Origin: Acidobacteriaceae bacterium UBA1307
GTDB taxonomy: Bacteria > Acidobacteriota > Terriglobia > Terriglobales > Acidobacteriaceae
Length of the DNA: 64,000 bases
Assembly: GCA_002307235.1 (NCBI GenBank)
Contig: DBTV01000036.1
Span: 44,474-108,473 of the forward strand
Direction: 5' to 3'
Part shown: one piece after another, positions 41,933 to 50,880 of the stretch
How positions within the stretch are numbered: position 1 is the first letter of the stretch
Layout of the letters: each line of letters starts with the position of its first letter
Position numbers and translations under genes: made by a program
The notes under the pieces: model-generated
Seen by the model: the letters and a program-made list of their open reading frames with translations, nothing else
Told to the model about the DNA's origin: nothing
The model's database searches: none

Positions 41933-43099
41933 ATGAAGAACAGGCAATCTTTTCAGGCGCTCGATATCTTTCGAGGACTGGCGGCGGTGTGGGTTGTCTT
42001 TTTTCATATTTATATCGCCGCCCCGGTCGGAATCGCTGACGCTTTTATTCATTTTCCCTTGTGCTCTTTCTTTTTACGAGGGCAGCTCGGCGTTTGCCTG
42101 TTTTTCGTCATCTCAGGGTATTGCATTACCGCGTCCGCATTTCATCTTCTTCTACACCAGGAAACGAGTCTTCATTTCTCTCACAGCCGTGTCCGACGCA
42201 TCTATCCTCCCTATCTGGCATCGCTGATTTTTGCGGCCATGGTTCACGAACTCGCGATCATGATCGAGCGCGCCTTGCATTACCAGATCAATCACGCCGG
42301 AGTTTTTCCCAATACGCCGAAGGCATGGATGGCGAACATCTTTCTGCTGCAAGTGCCACTGCAGACCAGCTTTGTCCTTGGCGTCTACTGGAGTCTTTGC
42401 TATGAGATATTTTTCTATCTTATTGTCGGACTGCTGCTGGCGATGGCTCTGCGCGTAGCAAAATATCATGGACTCTCGACGGGAGTTATGGTCTTCATCC
42501 TCGCGAATTTTCTGCTGACGGTGTCAACAGTTCTGAGGCTTTGCTTTTCTCCCTGGGCCCTTTTCCCCTTCGACAAATGGCATTACTTTGCGCTTGGGGG
42601 CGTTCTTTATTTTTTGCTGGAGTTACCTTCCCTGGAGACGTCGATCTTATCCCGCACGCGGCGACTGTGGATGATGGCCCTTGCCTCCGCGCCATGCGCA
42701 GCCGTGCTTGTTTTCGTCGTCATGCGGCAGAATATTGTCGAGACCAGCTTTCACACCTTTGAAAGTTCTCGCGCATGGTCGATTCTGGCTCTGAGCTTTG
42801 CGGGGTTTCTCTATCTGTTGCGCCGCTACGGCGGGCGCATCGACACCCAGAAGATTTTGTGGCCGCTCGTCTGGCTCGGTTCGGGCTCGTACAGCCTCTA
42901 TCTTTCGCACAGAATCTTTTTGCCCTATGTCGACATGGCCGGGCGCATGCTCAAACTTGTCGGCAATCTTTACTGGTTCAATGTGCTGCTTCAAGTGATA
43001 GCGTGCATCTTTTTCGGAAGAGTCTTTTATCTGTTTTTCGAAAAGCCCTTTATCTCCAACAAGCGCCGGGAGATTCTGCGATCCGAGGCCGTGGAATAG
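41933..43099 (+). CDS. Acyltransferase 3 (OafA/YrhL) family membrane protein
   Basis: 388-residue integral membrane protein with about ten helices. It has the family start ALDIFRGLAAVWVVFFHIY with the catalytic-type His, QLGVCLFFVISGYCITASAF, RVRRIYPPYLASLIFA and YWSLCYEIFFYL, plus a late GSYSLYLSHRIFLP. Members transfer acyl groups to surface polysaccharides or glycolipids; acceptor unknown. The start may be leaderless. It is convergent with ribBA, separated by a hairpin that fills the gap. Codon use is somewhat more AT-rich than nearby genes. Confidence 0.9.
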   Translation: MKNRQSFQALDIFRGLAAVWVVFFHIYIAAPVGIADAFIHFPLCSFFLRGQLGVCLFFVISGYCITASAFHLLLHQETSLHFSHSRVRRIYPPYLASLIFAAMVHELAIMIERALHYQINHAGVFPNTPKAWMANIFLLQVPLQTSFVLGVYWSLCYEIFFYLIVGLLLAMALRVAKYHGLSTGVMVFILANFLLTVSTVLRLCFSPWALFPFDKWHYFALGGVLYFLLELPSLETSILSRTRRLWMMALASAPCAAVLVFVVMRQNIVETSFHTFESSRAWSILALSFAGFLYLLRRYGGRIDTQKILWPLVWLGSGSYSLYLSHRIFLPYVDMAGRMLKLVGNLYWFNVLLQVIACIFFGRVFYLFFEKPFISNKRREILRSEAVE

Positions 43100-43143
43100 A
43101 GCGCCGTTGCAAAGCGCCAGCTACGACGCTTTGCAACGGCGCT
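43100..43143. terminator. Bidirectional terminator hairpin
   Basis: A perfect 17-bp stem (43100-43116 with 43127-43143; arm AGCGCCGTTGCAAAGCG) and a ten-base loop. It occupies nearly the whole 47-base gap between the stop codons of the convergent acyltransferase and ribBA genes. Confidence 0.75.
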
Positions 43144-43146
43144 GAT

Positions 43147-44340
43147 TTACTTTCCGCAGGGTGCGACCGGAATGGCCACCTGCTCAACGATCTCGAGGCC
43201 GAAGCCTTCGAGGGCGGGAATGCGCGTGGAGGTGTTCGACAGCAGGCGAATGCGGCGGACGCCGAGATCGGAGAGAATCTGGCCGCCGAGCCCGACGGCG
43301 CGCAGGATGCGGCCGCTGCGTTCCTGCTGGCCTTCGCGGGCGCGCAGTTCGCGGTGCAGCACCAGTTTGCCCGGAGCATTGCTGCCGGCCTCGGCCGGAT
43401 CGATTTCAAAACCAGGGGCGGTGTTGTGCAGATAGAGCACGACGCCCGCGCCCTCTTCGGCGATTTTTTCAAGGGAGGCGTCGAGGACTTCGCGACAGTG
43501 GCAGTCGGCGGCAAACAGGTCACCGGCCGTGCAGCGGGTGTGTACGCGCACCAGCACGGACTGGTCGGCGTTGAGTTTGGCAAGGTCACCGCGCACCAGC
43601 GCGATGTGGCTTTCACCGCCATTGATCTGGCTTTCGTAGGCGATCATGCGGAAGGGGCCGTACTTGGTCTCGATCTCGGTTTCGCCGGCGCGGACGATGT
43701 AGCGCTCGTGGCGCAGCCGGTAACGGATCATGGCGGCGACGGAGATGATGCGCAGGCCGTGTTGCTTGCAGAAGGGGATGAGGTCGGGGACGCGGGCCAT
43801 GGTGCCGTCCTCCTTCATCACCTCGCAGATGACGCCGGAGGGATTGAGGCCGGCCATGCGCGCCAGATCGACCGATGCCTCGGTCTGGCCGCCGCGCACC
43901 AGCACGCCGCCGTTGCGGGCACGCAGGGGGAAGATGTGGCCGGGGCGTGCCAGGTCGGCATAGCTCGACTTGGGGTCGATGGCGGTGCGGATGGTGTGCG
44001 CGCGGTCGTAGGCGGAGATGCCGGTGGTGACGCCCTCGCGGGCCTCGATGGTCTCGGTGAAGGCGGTGCCGAAGCGCGAGGTGTTCTGGCGGGACATGGG
44101 GAAGAGGCGGAGATGGTCGGCGCGCTCCTCGGTGAGCGTCATGCAGATCAGCCCGCGCCCGTGGGTGGCCATGAAGTTGATGGCCTCGGGGGTGACGAAC
44201 TCGGCGGCCATGGTCAGGTCGCCCTCGTTTTCACGATCCTCGTCGTCGACGACAATGATCATCCGTCCGGCGCGAATCTCATCAAGAGCACCGGGCACGT
44301 CAATAAAGGGCGGTTCAATGGAATGTTGGGTCTGACTCAT
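43147..44340 (-). CDS. ribB: RibBA-type protein with a degenerate GTP cyclohydrolase II half
   Basis: 397 residues. The N-terminal half (about 14-205) is a complete 3,4-dihydroxy-2-butanone 4-phosphate synthase: DDEDRENEGDLTMAAEF, THGRGLICMTLTEE, GVTTGISAYDRA, RPGHIFPLRARNGGVLVRGGQTEASVDL. The C-terminal half keeps the zinc cysteines of GTP cyclohydrolase II (Cys270, 280, 282 in TRCTAGDLFAADCHC) and the end GGQILSDLGVRRIRLLSN. The YLRQEGRGIGL catalytic segment is replaced by YLHNTAPGFEIDPAEAG, so cyclohydrolase activity is doubtful. Start ATG 44340 is chosen on homology. Confidence 0.88.
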   Translation of the reverse strand: MSQTQHSIEPPFIDVPGALDEIRAGRMIIVVDDEDRENEGDLTMAAEFVTPEAINFMATHGRGLICMTLTEERADHLRLFPMSRQNTSRFGTAFTETIEAREGVTTGISAYDRAHTIRTAIDPKSSYADLARPGHIFPLRARNGGVLVRGGQTEASVDLARMAGLNPSGVICEVMKEDGTMARVPDLIPFCKQHGLRIISVAAMIRYRLRHERYIVRAGETEIETKYGPFRMIAYESQINGGESHIALVRGDLAKLNADQSVLVRVHTRCTAGDLFAADCHCREVLDASLEKIAEEGAGVVLYLHNTAPGFEIDPAEAGSNAPGKLVLHRELRAREGQQERSGRILRAVGLGGQILSDLGVRRIRLLSNTSTRIPALEGFGLEIVEQVAIPVAPCGK

Positions 44341-44458
44341 CACCGTATATTGTCGCCGATTTGGGGCAAAGGGCGCGAAAAGCGGAGGCCGTCGTCCTGG
44401 GGGCAAAGGAAAACGCCGCCCGCAGGCGGCGTTTCTCTTCACTGGCTCGACTCAAACT

Positions 44459-44686
44459 CTACAGTGTCGACTCGATTTCAAAGCCCCAGGCTTCCAACAG
44501 CGCTTCGGGGATATACTTTGAATTCTTGTTGCGACGAGCCCACTCACGAAGGCGAGTGGACCGGATATACTGATCCGGCGGCAGCTTGAACTCCTTCACA
44601 ATCTGCTCGAAGGAGGTCACGGTAGGCGCAACCGGCCCAATGGGCTCCGGCTTGCCCCAGTTCGGATTTCCACGACGCTTTGCCAT
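44459..44686 (-). CDS. Small conserved-looking hypothetical protein
   Basis: 75 residues, basic at the start (MAKRRGNPNWGKPEP) with a Pro-rich region, then a helical part: TSFEQIVKEFKLPPDQYIRSTRLREWARRNKNSKYIPEALLEAWG. The latter looks like a small DNA- or RNA-binding helical unit. AAGGAT lies before ATG 44686. No family recognised. It is upstream of ribBA on the same strand, 118 bases away. Confidence 0.6.
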   Translation of the reverse strand: MAKRRGNPNWGKPEPIGPVAPTVTSFEQIVKEFKLPPDQYIRSTRLREWARRNKNSKYIPEALLEAWGFEIESTL

Positions 44687-44990
44687 CGATTTTTATCCTT
44701 AAACGGAGGGGTGATTGTCTGCATAACCGCAAACCGGGATGGGGGGATCCACTCAGTATGCGGAAATAGTACTCTTTGATTTTAAGGATATTTTGTTGAA
44801 AAATCAATGGGAAAATGGATTCCTGGTGAAGTATTTTTCGTGTGTTTTTCTATAGAAAGTCCCGCAATATCCAATTCTAAATGAGTTAGATAGACCGATT
44901 TCACTGTATGTCTTACAGAGGTTTTTGCCCGATTTTCCACTCTTTAACTCCACTGGCCGAGTTCCAGGCAGCGGTGCCATCATAGAATCT
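44687..44990. other. AT-rich divergent promoter region
   Basis: 304 bases between two divergent genes. It is much more AT-rich than average from 44760 to 44930 and probably carries both promoters, but no clean -35/-10 pair or operator could be fixed. No RNA or repeat recognised. Confidence 0.4.
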
Positions 44991-45593
44991 ATGACTATTC
45001 GCATTCGGTGCCTTGTGGCCGGCCTGCTGCTGGCCGCCGGAGTTTTTGCGCCTGCTGCTCACGCCGTCGAACTGAAGGTAGAGCGTCAGGCGATTGATCG
45101 GACGCTGCGGCAACAACTTTTCAGTGGCCAGTATGGCCGGTTTTACATCAAGGGGTCACCGCAGACCCCCTGCTATACCTATGCCGAATCGCCACAACTG
45201 CTGTTTACGCAGGGTCGGGTGGCGGTGCTGCTGCATGTGGTGGCCAAGGTGGGCAAGAGCTTTGGCAGCTCGTGCCTGGGCTTTACGCTGAACCTGCCGG
45301 TGCAGGTTTCGGTGATGCCGGACGCGCAGGGCGAGTCGGTGGGCTTTCGCGATGCCAAGCTGGACAAGATCAGCGATCAGAGGGAGTTGAACTTTATTCT
45401 GATGCCGTTTTTGAGCCATCAGGTGCCCTCGAGCATGCGCGTGAATGCCGGCGAGATGCTGCGCAAGTCGCTGGCAAGCTCGACGGCGACCTCGGGGTAC
45501 AAGATTTCGCTCGACAAACTGGAGATCCGCGCCATCGACGTGACGCCGGACTATCTGGTGGTGAACGGCGACGGGACGATCAGCGTGCAGTAG
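44991..45593 (+). CDS. Secreted or periplasmic hypothetical protein
   Basis: 200 residues from ATG 44991, which gives a signal peptide (IRCLVAGLLLAAGVFAPAAHA). The mature part starts VELKVERQAIDRTLRQQLFSGQYGRFYIKG and is rich in beta strands, with two conserved-looking Cys (TPCYTY, SSCLGF) that may form a disulfide. Its amphipathic layout recalls lipid-binding BPI/DUF1439-like tubular proteins, but this is a guess. No ribosome site is evident before the start. A strong terminator follows. Confidence 0.6.
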   Translation: MTIRIRCLVAGLLLAAGVFAPAAHAVELKVERQAIDRTLRQQLFSGQYGRFYIKGSPQTPCYTYAESPQLLFTQGRVAVLLHVVAKVGKSFGSSCLGFTLNLPVQVSVMPDAQGESVGFRDAKLDKISDQRELNFILMPFLSHQVPSSMRVNAGEMLRKSLASSTATSGYKISLDKLEIRAIDVTPDYLVVNGDGTISVQ

Positions 45594-45616
45594 GTTTTTC
45601 TTCTTTCTTTCTAACA

Positions 45617-45649
45617 AGAAGCGCCCCGGAGACGATCCGGGGCGCTTCT
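45617..45649 (+). terminator. Intrinsic terminator
   Basis: AGAAGCGCCCCGGA-GACGA-TCCGGGGCGCTTCT, a perfect 14-bp stem 23 bases after the stop codon, followed by a T-rich stretch (CGTTGTTGGGTTTTT). Confidence 0.85.
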
Positions 45650-45714
45650 CGTTGTTGGGTTTTTGGCACGGACCGCGCTGTGCCCCTGCAAGCGGGGCGG
45701 GGTGAAAAAAAGGC

Positions 45715-45797
45715 CACTGCAGATCACGCTCAGGGAATGCTTTTGACTCACCCCAGGCTGAAGAAAACGCCCGGGGGCCCCGTTCGCTCGGGATGAC
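45715..45797 (+). repeat. Dispersed hairpin repeat family R1, copy 4
   Basis: Degenerate copy: CTGCAGATCACGCTCAGGG, then CCCCAGGCTGAAGAAAACG with its partner and TTCGCTCGGGATGAC. A second tail (TTCATTCAGGGTGACGG) lies at 45818-45834. Together with the two terminators it accounts for the gap 45594-45897. Confidence 0.65.
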
Positions 45798-45846
45798 CCG
45801 CGTTGTGCGTGGGCCCGTTCATTCAGGGTGACGGGCAGTGTGAAAT

Positions 45847-45881
45847 AAAAAAGCGGTGGGCTCGTGAGCCCACCGCTTTTT
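45847..45881. terminator. Bidirectional intrinsic terminator
   Basis: AAAAAGCGGTGGGCT-CGTG-AGCCCACCGCTTTTT has U-runs on both strands. It ends the minus-strand TPR gene (stop at 45898) and backs up the plus-strand gene before it. Confidence 0.85.
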
Positions 45882-45897
45882 CCTGGTCTGAGCGGGG

Positions 45898-48000
45898 TTA
45901 CTGTTTGTTGGCGGTGTCAGGGGGCAGGGAGTTGTCCTGGCGGGCGAGTTTGACGCGGGCGCCGTCGAGCTTCTTCTGGACCTTGGCGACGTCGCTGGGC
46001 TCGTAGTCCCCGGAGGAGGTGACGGAGAACTGCTTGAGGGCGATCTCCCACTGGGCGGCGGCCTGACGGACGCGGCCGGTCTTCTCGTAGAGGTCCCCGA
46101 GGTGGTCGTGCACGGTGGGGTCGCTCTGGTCGCGTTCGACGGCCTTGTGGAGGTTGTCCTCGGCCAGCTCGTAGTCGCCCATCTTGAAGTAGCACCAGCC
46201 GATGGAGTCGAGGAAGGCGCCGTTCATGGGGTCGAGCTCGACGGCCTTGCGGAGCAGTTTGATGGCCTCGGTATAGCGCGGGGTCTTGTCGGCGAGCATG
46301 TAGCCGTAGTAGTTGAGGGTGAGGGTGTTGTTGGGGTCGATCTCGAGGACCTGCTTGAAGTGCTGCTCGGCGACTTCGAAGTGCTTTTGGCGCTCGGCCA
46401 GCTCGCCACGGAGGAAGACGAGGTAGGTGCGGTCTTCCTTTTTAGTGGTGAGGGGTGCGGCCTTGTCGAAGGCCTCTTCGGCCTGCTTCCACTCGCGGAG
46501 GCGAATGTAGATTTGGCCGAGGGTGGTCCAGACGGCGCGGTCTTCGGGAGCACCGACGATCATGGACTTGGCGAGGGCGATGCCTTCGGCGGCCTTGTTC
46601 TGGTCGGCGAGCTCACCGGCGAGCATGAGCTTGAGGTCGCGATCCTTGGGATTGGCGGCGACGGCCTTGCGCGAGACCTCGATGGCCTTGTCGTACTGCT
46701 TGGCGTTGCGATAGGCGTCGACCTGGCCCTGATAGCCGCGGGTGGCCGAGTCACCGCCCATGTCGATGATCTTCTGGAAGGTGGCGACGGCCGACTCGAT
46801 CTTGCTCTGCTCAAGATAGACGGCGCCGAGGCGCTCGAGGAAGATGGAGCGGTTGTTTTTTTCTTCGGTGGTGTAGGCGCCGTTGGCGTGGGAGGTCTTT
46901 TCGACCATGGCGGAGTAGGTCTCCGCGGCCTCGTCGATGCGGCCGAGGACGTCGAGGAGCAGGCCTTCGTTATAGCCGGCCTCGAGGGAGTTGTTGTCGA
47001 TTTTGCGGGCCTTGCGAATGTCTTCGAGGGCCTGGGCGAAGTGGCCCTGGCGGCGCTCGATTTCGCCAATGCGGACGCAGGTTTCGGCGTTTTCAGGATC
47101 GGCGTCGGCAAGCTGGCGGTAGGTCTTGAGGGCCTCGTCGAGCTGGTTGTCATTGAGCAGTGCCTGGGCGAGGGCCTCGAGGGAGTGGAGGTCGTCGGGG
47201 GCGAGATCGACGGCGCGGCGATAGGCGGCGATGGCCTCGGGGGTCTTTTTGAGCTGCTCGTAGGCGGCGCCGAGGGCGAACTCCATTTTGGGGCTGCGGT
47301 CGGCGGCGGGCACGGCCTCAATGACCTTGAGGGCACGATCGACATCGCCGCTTTCGGCGTAGAGGCGGGTGAGGTTGAGAATGACCTCTTCGGAGTCGGG
47401 ATCGAGCTCGCGGGCGGCGTTGAAGGCGGCCTCGGCCTTTTTGGCGTCGTGCTTGACGGTGTAGAGCTGGCCGAGGATCATGCGCGGTTCAACCTCTTTG
47501 GGCTGAAGGGCAGAGAGCTTTTCAAACTCGGCGATGGCCTTCTCGATGACGGCGGGATCGACGTGGGCGGCGTTTTGGCCTTCGCCGAGCTGGCGGAGGT
47601 AGACGCGACTGAGGAGCTTGTGGGCGTCGATGTCGTCGGGCGCGTTTTTGAGCAGGATGCGCGCGGTGGTTTCAGCCTCGCGGACGCGGCCGACGCCGAG
47701 ATAGAGCTGGGCGAGGGAGTTCTGAATGGCGGGGGAGTTGGGGTCGGCGTTGAGGGCGACCTTGTATTCCTCGATGGCCTTGTTGAGCAGGTCGGGACGG
47801 CCCTGGGAGATGGCGTCATCGGCATAGGCTCCGGCGAGCGCGGCGTGATAGTAGGCCAGCGAGCGGTCGGGCGCAGAAGCAGTGGAGGCCGCGGGCGCCA
47901 CGGGGGCGGGGGCGGTCTGCGCAAAGGCTGCCGGCGAGAAAAGAAGCGCGGCGGCCAGTGAGGGCCAGAAGAACATCGAACGATCGGTCAAGGTCATCAT
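45898..48000 (-). CDS. Large secreted TPR protein
   Basis: 700 residues with a signal peptide (MFFWPSLAAALLFSPAAFAQ, which could start at residue 9) and an Ala/Pro-rich linker. About fifteen tetratricopeptide repeats follow, for example AIEEYKVALNADPNSPAIQNSLAQLYLGVGRV, AIAAYRRAVDLAPDD and AIKLLRKAVELDPMNGAFLDSIGWCYFKMGDYELAEDNL. Tetratricopeptide arrays are protein-binding scaffolds; partner unknown. The pattern resembles acidobacterial and deltaproteobacterial outer-envelope TPR proteins. A bidirectional terminator follows. Confidence 0.85.
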   Translation of the reverse strand: MMTLTDRSMFFWPSLAAALLFSPAAFAQTAPAPVAPAASTASAPDRSLAYYHAALAGAYADDAISQGRPDLLNKAIEEYKVALNADPNSPAIQNSLAQLYLGVGRVREAETTARILLKNAPDDIDAHKLLSRVYLRQLGEGQNAAHVDPAVIEKAIAEFEKLSALQPKEVEPRMILGQLYTVKHDAKKAEAAFNAARELDPDSEEVILNLTRLYAESGDVDRALKVIEAVPAADRSPKMEFALGAAYEQLKKTPEAIAAYRRAVDLAPDDLHSLEALAQALLNDNQLDEALKTYRQLADADPENAETCVRIGEIERRQGHFAQALEDIRKARKIDNNSLEAGYNEGLLLDVLGRIDEAAETYSAMVEKTSHANGAYTTEEKNNRSIFLERLGAVYLEQSKIESAVATFQKIIDMGGDSATRGYQGQVDAYRNAKQYDKAIEVSRKAVAANPKDRDLKLMLAGELADQNKAAEGIALAKSMIVGAPEDRAVWTTLGQIYIRLREWKQAEEAFDKAAPLTTKKEDRTYLVFLRGELAERQKHFEVAEQHFKQVLEIDPNNTLTLNYYGYMLADKTPRYTEAIKLLRKAVELDPMNGAFLDSIGWCYFKMGDYELAEDNLHKAVERDQSDPTVHDHLGDLYEKTGRVRQAAAQWEIALKQFSVTSSGDYEPSDVAKVQKKLDGARVKLARQDNSLPPDTANKQ

Positions 48001-48156
48001 CCAGGGGTTCCGGGCTGCGGTTGGGGGAGGGGCGACGGCCCCCCGCGTACAGAATCTCTACTGTACAGACGATTGTACCCGGCAATGGTTGCAACTCGGC
48101 GCGGAATGGGCGCTTTTTGGAAGTCGGGAGGGCGACGGTGGTAACTTGTTGCGCCT

Positions 48157-48486
48157 TCAATCGACGATGAGGAGCTTGACGCCGGAATCCGTATGCGAGC
48201 GATGGGCTGGTTCGCCGTCAGAGAGAACGTGGCACATGCCAGCGTGCATTGTGTGAAGGCTGCCATTTTTTAATTCTGTGATGAGTTCGCCTTCGAGACA
48301 AAAGATAAGGTGACCGCGCGTGCACCAATGATCGGCAACGTAGCCGGGTGTGTATTCGACCATGCGCAGGCGCATGTTATTACACTGCTGAACGCGCCAA
48401 AACGCCATGCCTCGTTCGCCGGAATGTTGTTCGGCGGGAATGGTGGACCAGTCAATGCTTGTAAAAGGAATATCTGTAATTTCCAT
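48157..48486 (-). CDS. DHCW-motif cupin-fold protein
   Basis: 109-residue cupin. The cupin barrel is visible in MRLRMVEYTPGYVADHWCTRGHLIFCLEGELITEL and GMCHVLSDGEPAHRSHTDSGVKLLIVD. The DHWC segment and the later His place it in the DHCW-motif cupin group. Metal-binding role and substrate are unknown. The ribosome site is AAGGAG (complement of CTCCTT at 48490-48495). Confidence 0.88.
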   Translation of the reverse strand: MEITDIPFTSIDWSTIPAEQHSGERGMAFWRVQQCNNMRLRMVEYTPGYVADHWCTRGHLIFCLEGELITELKNGSLHTMHAGMCHVLSDGEPAHRSHTDSGVKLLIVD

Positions 48487-48518
48487 AAGGCTCCTTTTTG
48501 CTTTTATGTAGTTCTAGC

Positions 48519-50744
48519 TTAAACCGATGAGCGTAATCCGCCGTGGGTGCGGAGGGAGTGGAGCTGGCGGCGGAGGATTTCGACCTGGCGTTCGAGGCGC
48601 TGGAGCTGGCGCTCGCCGGGGTGGAATTCGGGCGGGGCGGCGGGGACAAGTTCGGTGGCGGGGGCGGGCCAGGGGGCGGCGGGGGCCGAGGCGGCTTCGG
48701 CTTCGAGCCAGGTGAGGCGGCGGACGGCCAGATCCATGCGGGCGAGGGTGACGGGGGCGTGCTTCCACTGGGCGTCGCCCTCAATGGCGGCCAGCACGGT
48801 GACGCTTTGGGTGGCGCGGCGGAGATAGGTGACGAGGGCGGTGACGAACTGGGCGAAGAGGGGGCGGCGGGGCCAGCTTTCGGCAAGCAGGCGCTCGAGC
48901 GACTCCTCGGCGTCGTTGTGGGCGAGGGCGGCGGAGCGGCGGGCGTTGGCGAGAAGGCGGGAGCCGCGGGTGCCGGTGCGCCAGTTGTCGACGAGCTGGG
49001 CGAGGTAGCGGCGGTTGGCGGCGAGGCTGGTGCGCAGGACGAGGGGGGCGCGCTCGCGCTCGTAGGTGGGGAAGAGGAAGGTCATGGCGGCAAGCGAGAG
49101 CAGGGCTCCGGCGATGGTGTTGCCGGTGCGGATCATGGCGAGCTGCCAGTCGCCGGAGTAGGGCATCCAGGCGAGGACAAAGGTAGGGGTGAGGAAGAAG
49201 GCGCAGGCGGTGTAGTTGACGGGCAGCAGCGCGAGCGTGAGCAGGGCGAGGGGAAAGAGCAGGGCGGTGGTGGTGATCTGCGAGTGAAGGCCGAGGGCGA
49301 TGAGGGCGGCGAGGGCTCCGCCGCCGACGGTGCCGGCGATGCGCTCGAGTCCGCGCCGCATGGTTCCCGAAACGTGGGGCTGGAGGACGATGAGGGAGGT
49401 CAACAGCATCCAATAGCCGTGGTCGATGTGGAAGGCGAAGATGAGCACGACGTCGATGCCGCAGACGATGGTGACGCGGGCGGCGTGGCGGAGCAGCAGC
49501 GAGCCAGGGGTGAAGTTGGCGGCAAGCTGCTCGGCAATGCGGGCCGGCGACCAACGCTCACGGAACTGGGAGAGGCGCGAGTAGACGTAGGCGAACTGGG
49601 TGGTGGAGGCGCCGGCGGGGATGGGCTGAGCGCGATCGGGAGCGCTGTCGAGCCGGAGCTGGGCGGCGCTGTCGACCGAGCTGTCGAGCACGGAGACGGA
49701 CTGGGCGATCTGCGAGAGAAGGAATCGCCCGGACTGGTCGCCGACGGGCAGAGCGTTTTCAAGATAGTGGGGCAGGCGATGGAGCCGGCCGCGCTCGGCC
49801 TGGGCGTGTTGCATGGTGAGCCGGCCGGTGCGGCGGGCGAGCAGGTCGGCGATCCAGAGCTGGACGGCGCGGAGGTCGGCGAGGCTCGAGAGGGCGCGGG
49901 AGCGGAAGTCGCGCTCGGTGGCAGAGGCGGGGGACTCGAGCGATTCGGCGATGGCGATGGAGCGGGCGACGAGCAGGTCGGCGTGTTCGAGCAGGACGAC
50001 GAGTTGCTGGCCCTGCGGGGTTTCGGCCTGACGGGAGGCGCGGGCGGCGGCGAGGGCGTTCCAGCCGCGCTCGATGGCGCCGCGAATGCGGTACTGGTGG
50101 TGCTGGGCGAGGCGATGCCAGAGGGCGGCGCTTTGGTGCTCGCGGGCGGCAAGCTCGGCGATGGAGGCGAGGAAGCTGGCCAGTTCTTGATAGCAGGTGG
50201 CGACCTCGGAGCGCGCCGGGCGATAGGCGTCGAGTGGCCAGAGAATGAGGGAGAGGAGGGCGGCCCAGAGTCCGCCGATCATCAGATAGAGCCCGCGGGT
50301 GAGGGCCTCGTGGACGGAGCTGGAGGGCGCGCCGATGCCGCAGAAATAGATGATGAGGACGAGGTTGCCGGCGGAGCTGAAGGGCTGGCCGAGGACGCCG
50401 ATGTAGCTCCAGAGAAAACAGAAGGCGACGGTGAGCGGGAGGGCCCAGAAGAAGTTGGTTCCGGCGAGGGTGCCGAGGGCGAGGCCGAGCGCGCCACCGA
50501 AGGCGACGGTGAAGAGGGTTTCGAGGCGGATGCGGTAGGGGCCGCCGGAGTCGGCAAAGATGGCCTCAAAGCCGCCCAGGCCCGACCAACTGAGATTGGG
50601 GTTGCCGAGGAGCACGCCGAGCATCTGCGGCACGCAGAGGGCGCTGGCGGCCCGCAGGCCGCGATACCAGTCCATGCGATGGACGAGCGAGGAGAGGCGG
50701 GTGGCGATGGAGACGGATTGCGCGCGGGCGGGCATGGGTGACAT
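48519..50744 (-). CDS. FUSC family membrane transporter
   Basis: 741-residue protein with two blocks of about five to six membrane helices (about 30-175 and 395-530), each followed by a cytoplasmic helical region. This is the duplicated layout of the fusaric-acid resistance/YccS/aromatic-acid exporter family. Marks include DRDYRI-like FADSGGPYRIRLETLF and DHGYWMLLTSLIVLQPHVSGTMRRGLERIAGTVGGGALAAL. Probable aromatic acid or toxic compound efflux. No periplasmic adaptor gene is adjacent. The start (50744 or 50735) is uncertain as neither has a good ribosome site. Confidence 0.88.
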   Translation of the reverse strand: MSPMPARAQSVSIATRLSSLVHRMDWYRGLRAASALCVPQMLGVLLGNPNLSWSGLGGFEAIFADSGGPYRIRLETLFTVAFGGALGLALGTLAGTNFFWALPLTVAFCFLWSYIGVLGQPFSSAGNLVLIIYFCGIGAPSSSVHEALTRGLYLMIGGLWAALLSLILWPLDAYRPARSEVATCYQELASFLASIAELAAREHQSAALWHRLAQHHQYRIRGAIERGWNALAAARASRQAETPQGQQLVVLLEHADLLVARSIAIAESLESPASATERDFRSRALSSLADLRAVQLWIADLLARRTGRLTMQHAQAERGRLHRLPHYLENALPVGDQSGRFLLSQIAQSVSVLDSSVDSAAQLRLDSAPDRAQPIPAGASTTQFAYVYSRLSQFRERWSPARIAEQLAANFTPGSLLLRHAARVTIVCGIDVVLIFAFHIDHGYWMLLTSLIVLQPHVSGTMRRGLERIAGTVGGGALAALIALGLHSQITTTALLFPLALLTLALLPVNYTACAFFLTPTFVLAWMPYSGDWQLAMIRTGNTIAGALLSLAAMTFLFPTYERERAPLVLRTSLAANRRYLAQLVDNWRTGTRGSRLLANARRSAALAHNDAEESLERLLAESWPRRPLFAQFVTALVTYLRRATQSVTVLAAIEGDAQWKHAPVTLARMDLAVRRLTWLEAEAASAPAAPWPAPATELVPAAPPEFHPGERQLQRLERQVEILRRQLHSLRTHGGLRSSV

Positions 50745-50784
50745 CCATTATGGCCGATGTGGAGGGAAAGGGCGAGGGGGGACC

Positions 50785-50835
50785 GAGGGACGTAGGGACC
50801 AGGGGCTAGGGACTAGGGACTAGGGGAATGAGGGA
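50785..50835. repeat. Heptamer repeat (R4) upstream of the FUSC gene
   Basis: A run of AGGGACCAGGGGCTAGGGAC words. Here the GGGACTA orientation is on the plus strand, opposite to the flanking minus-strand genes, unlike the runs after the FixC-FixX, cytochrome and crcB genes. Confidence 0.65.
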
Positions 50836-50880
50836 ATGCTGTGTTTGCGTGGGAGGTCTTCTGTGGGGCCGCCTTGAAAG

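Noticed and set aside
44341..44458. FMN riboswitch upstream of ribBA
   Set aside because: The 118-base leader lacks the conserved FMN-aptamer elements and there is no room for the full structure.
46102..50741. Long antisense frames opposite the TPR gene (46102-47961) and FUSC gene (48543-50741)
   Set aside because: Low-complexity Gly/Val/Glu-rich translations without motifs, lying opposite genes with clear homology; typical shadow frames of high-GC DNA.
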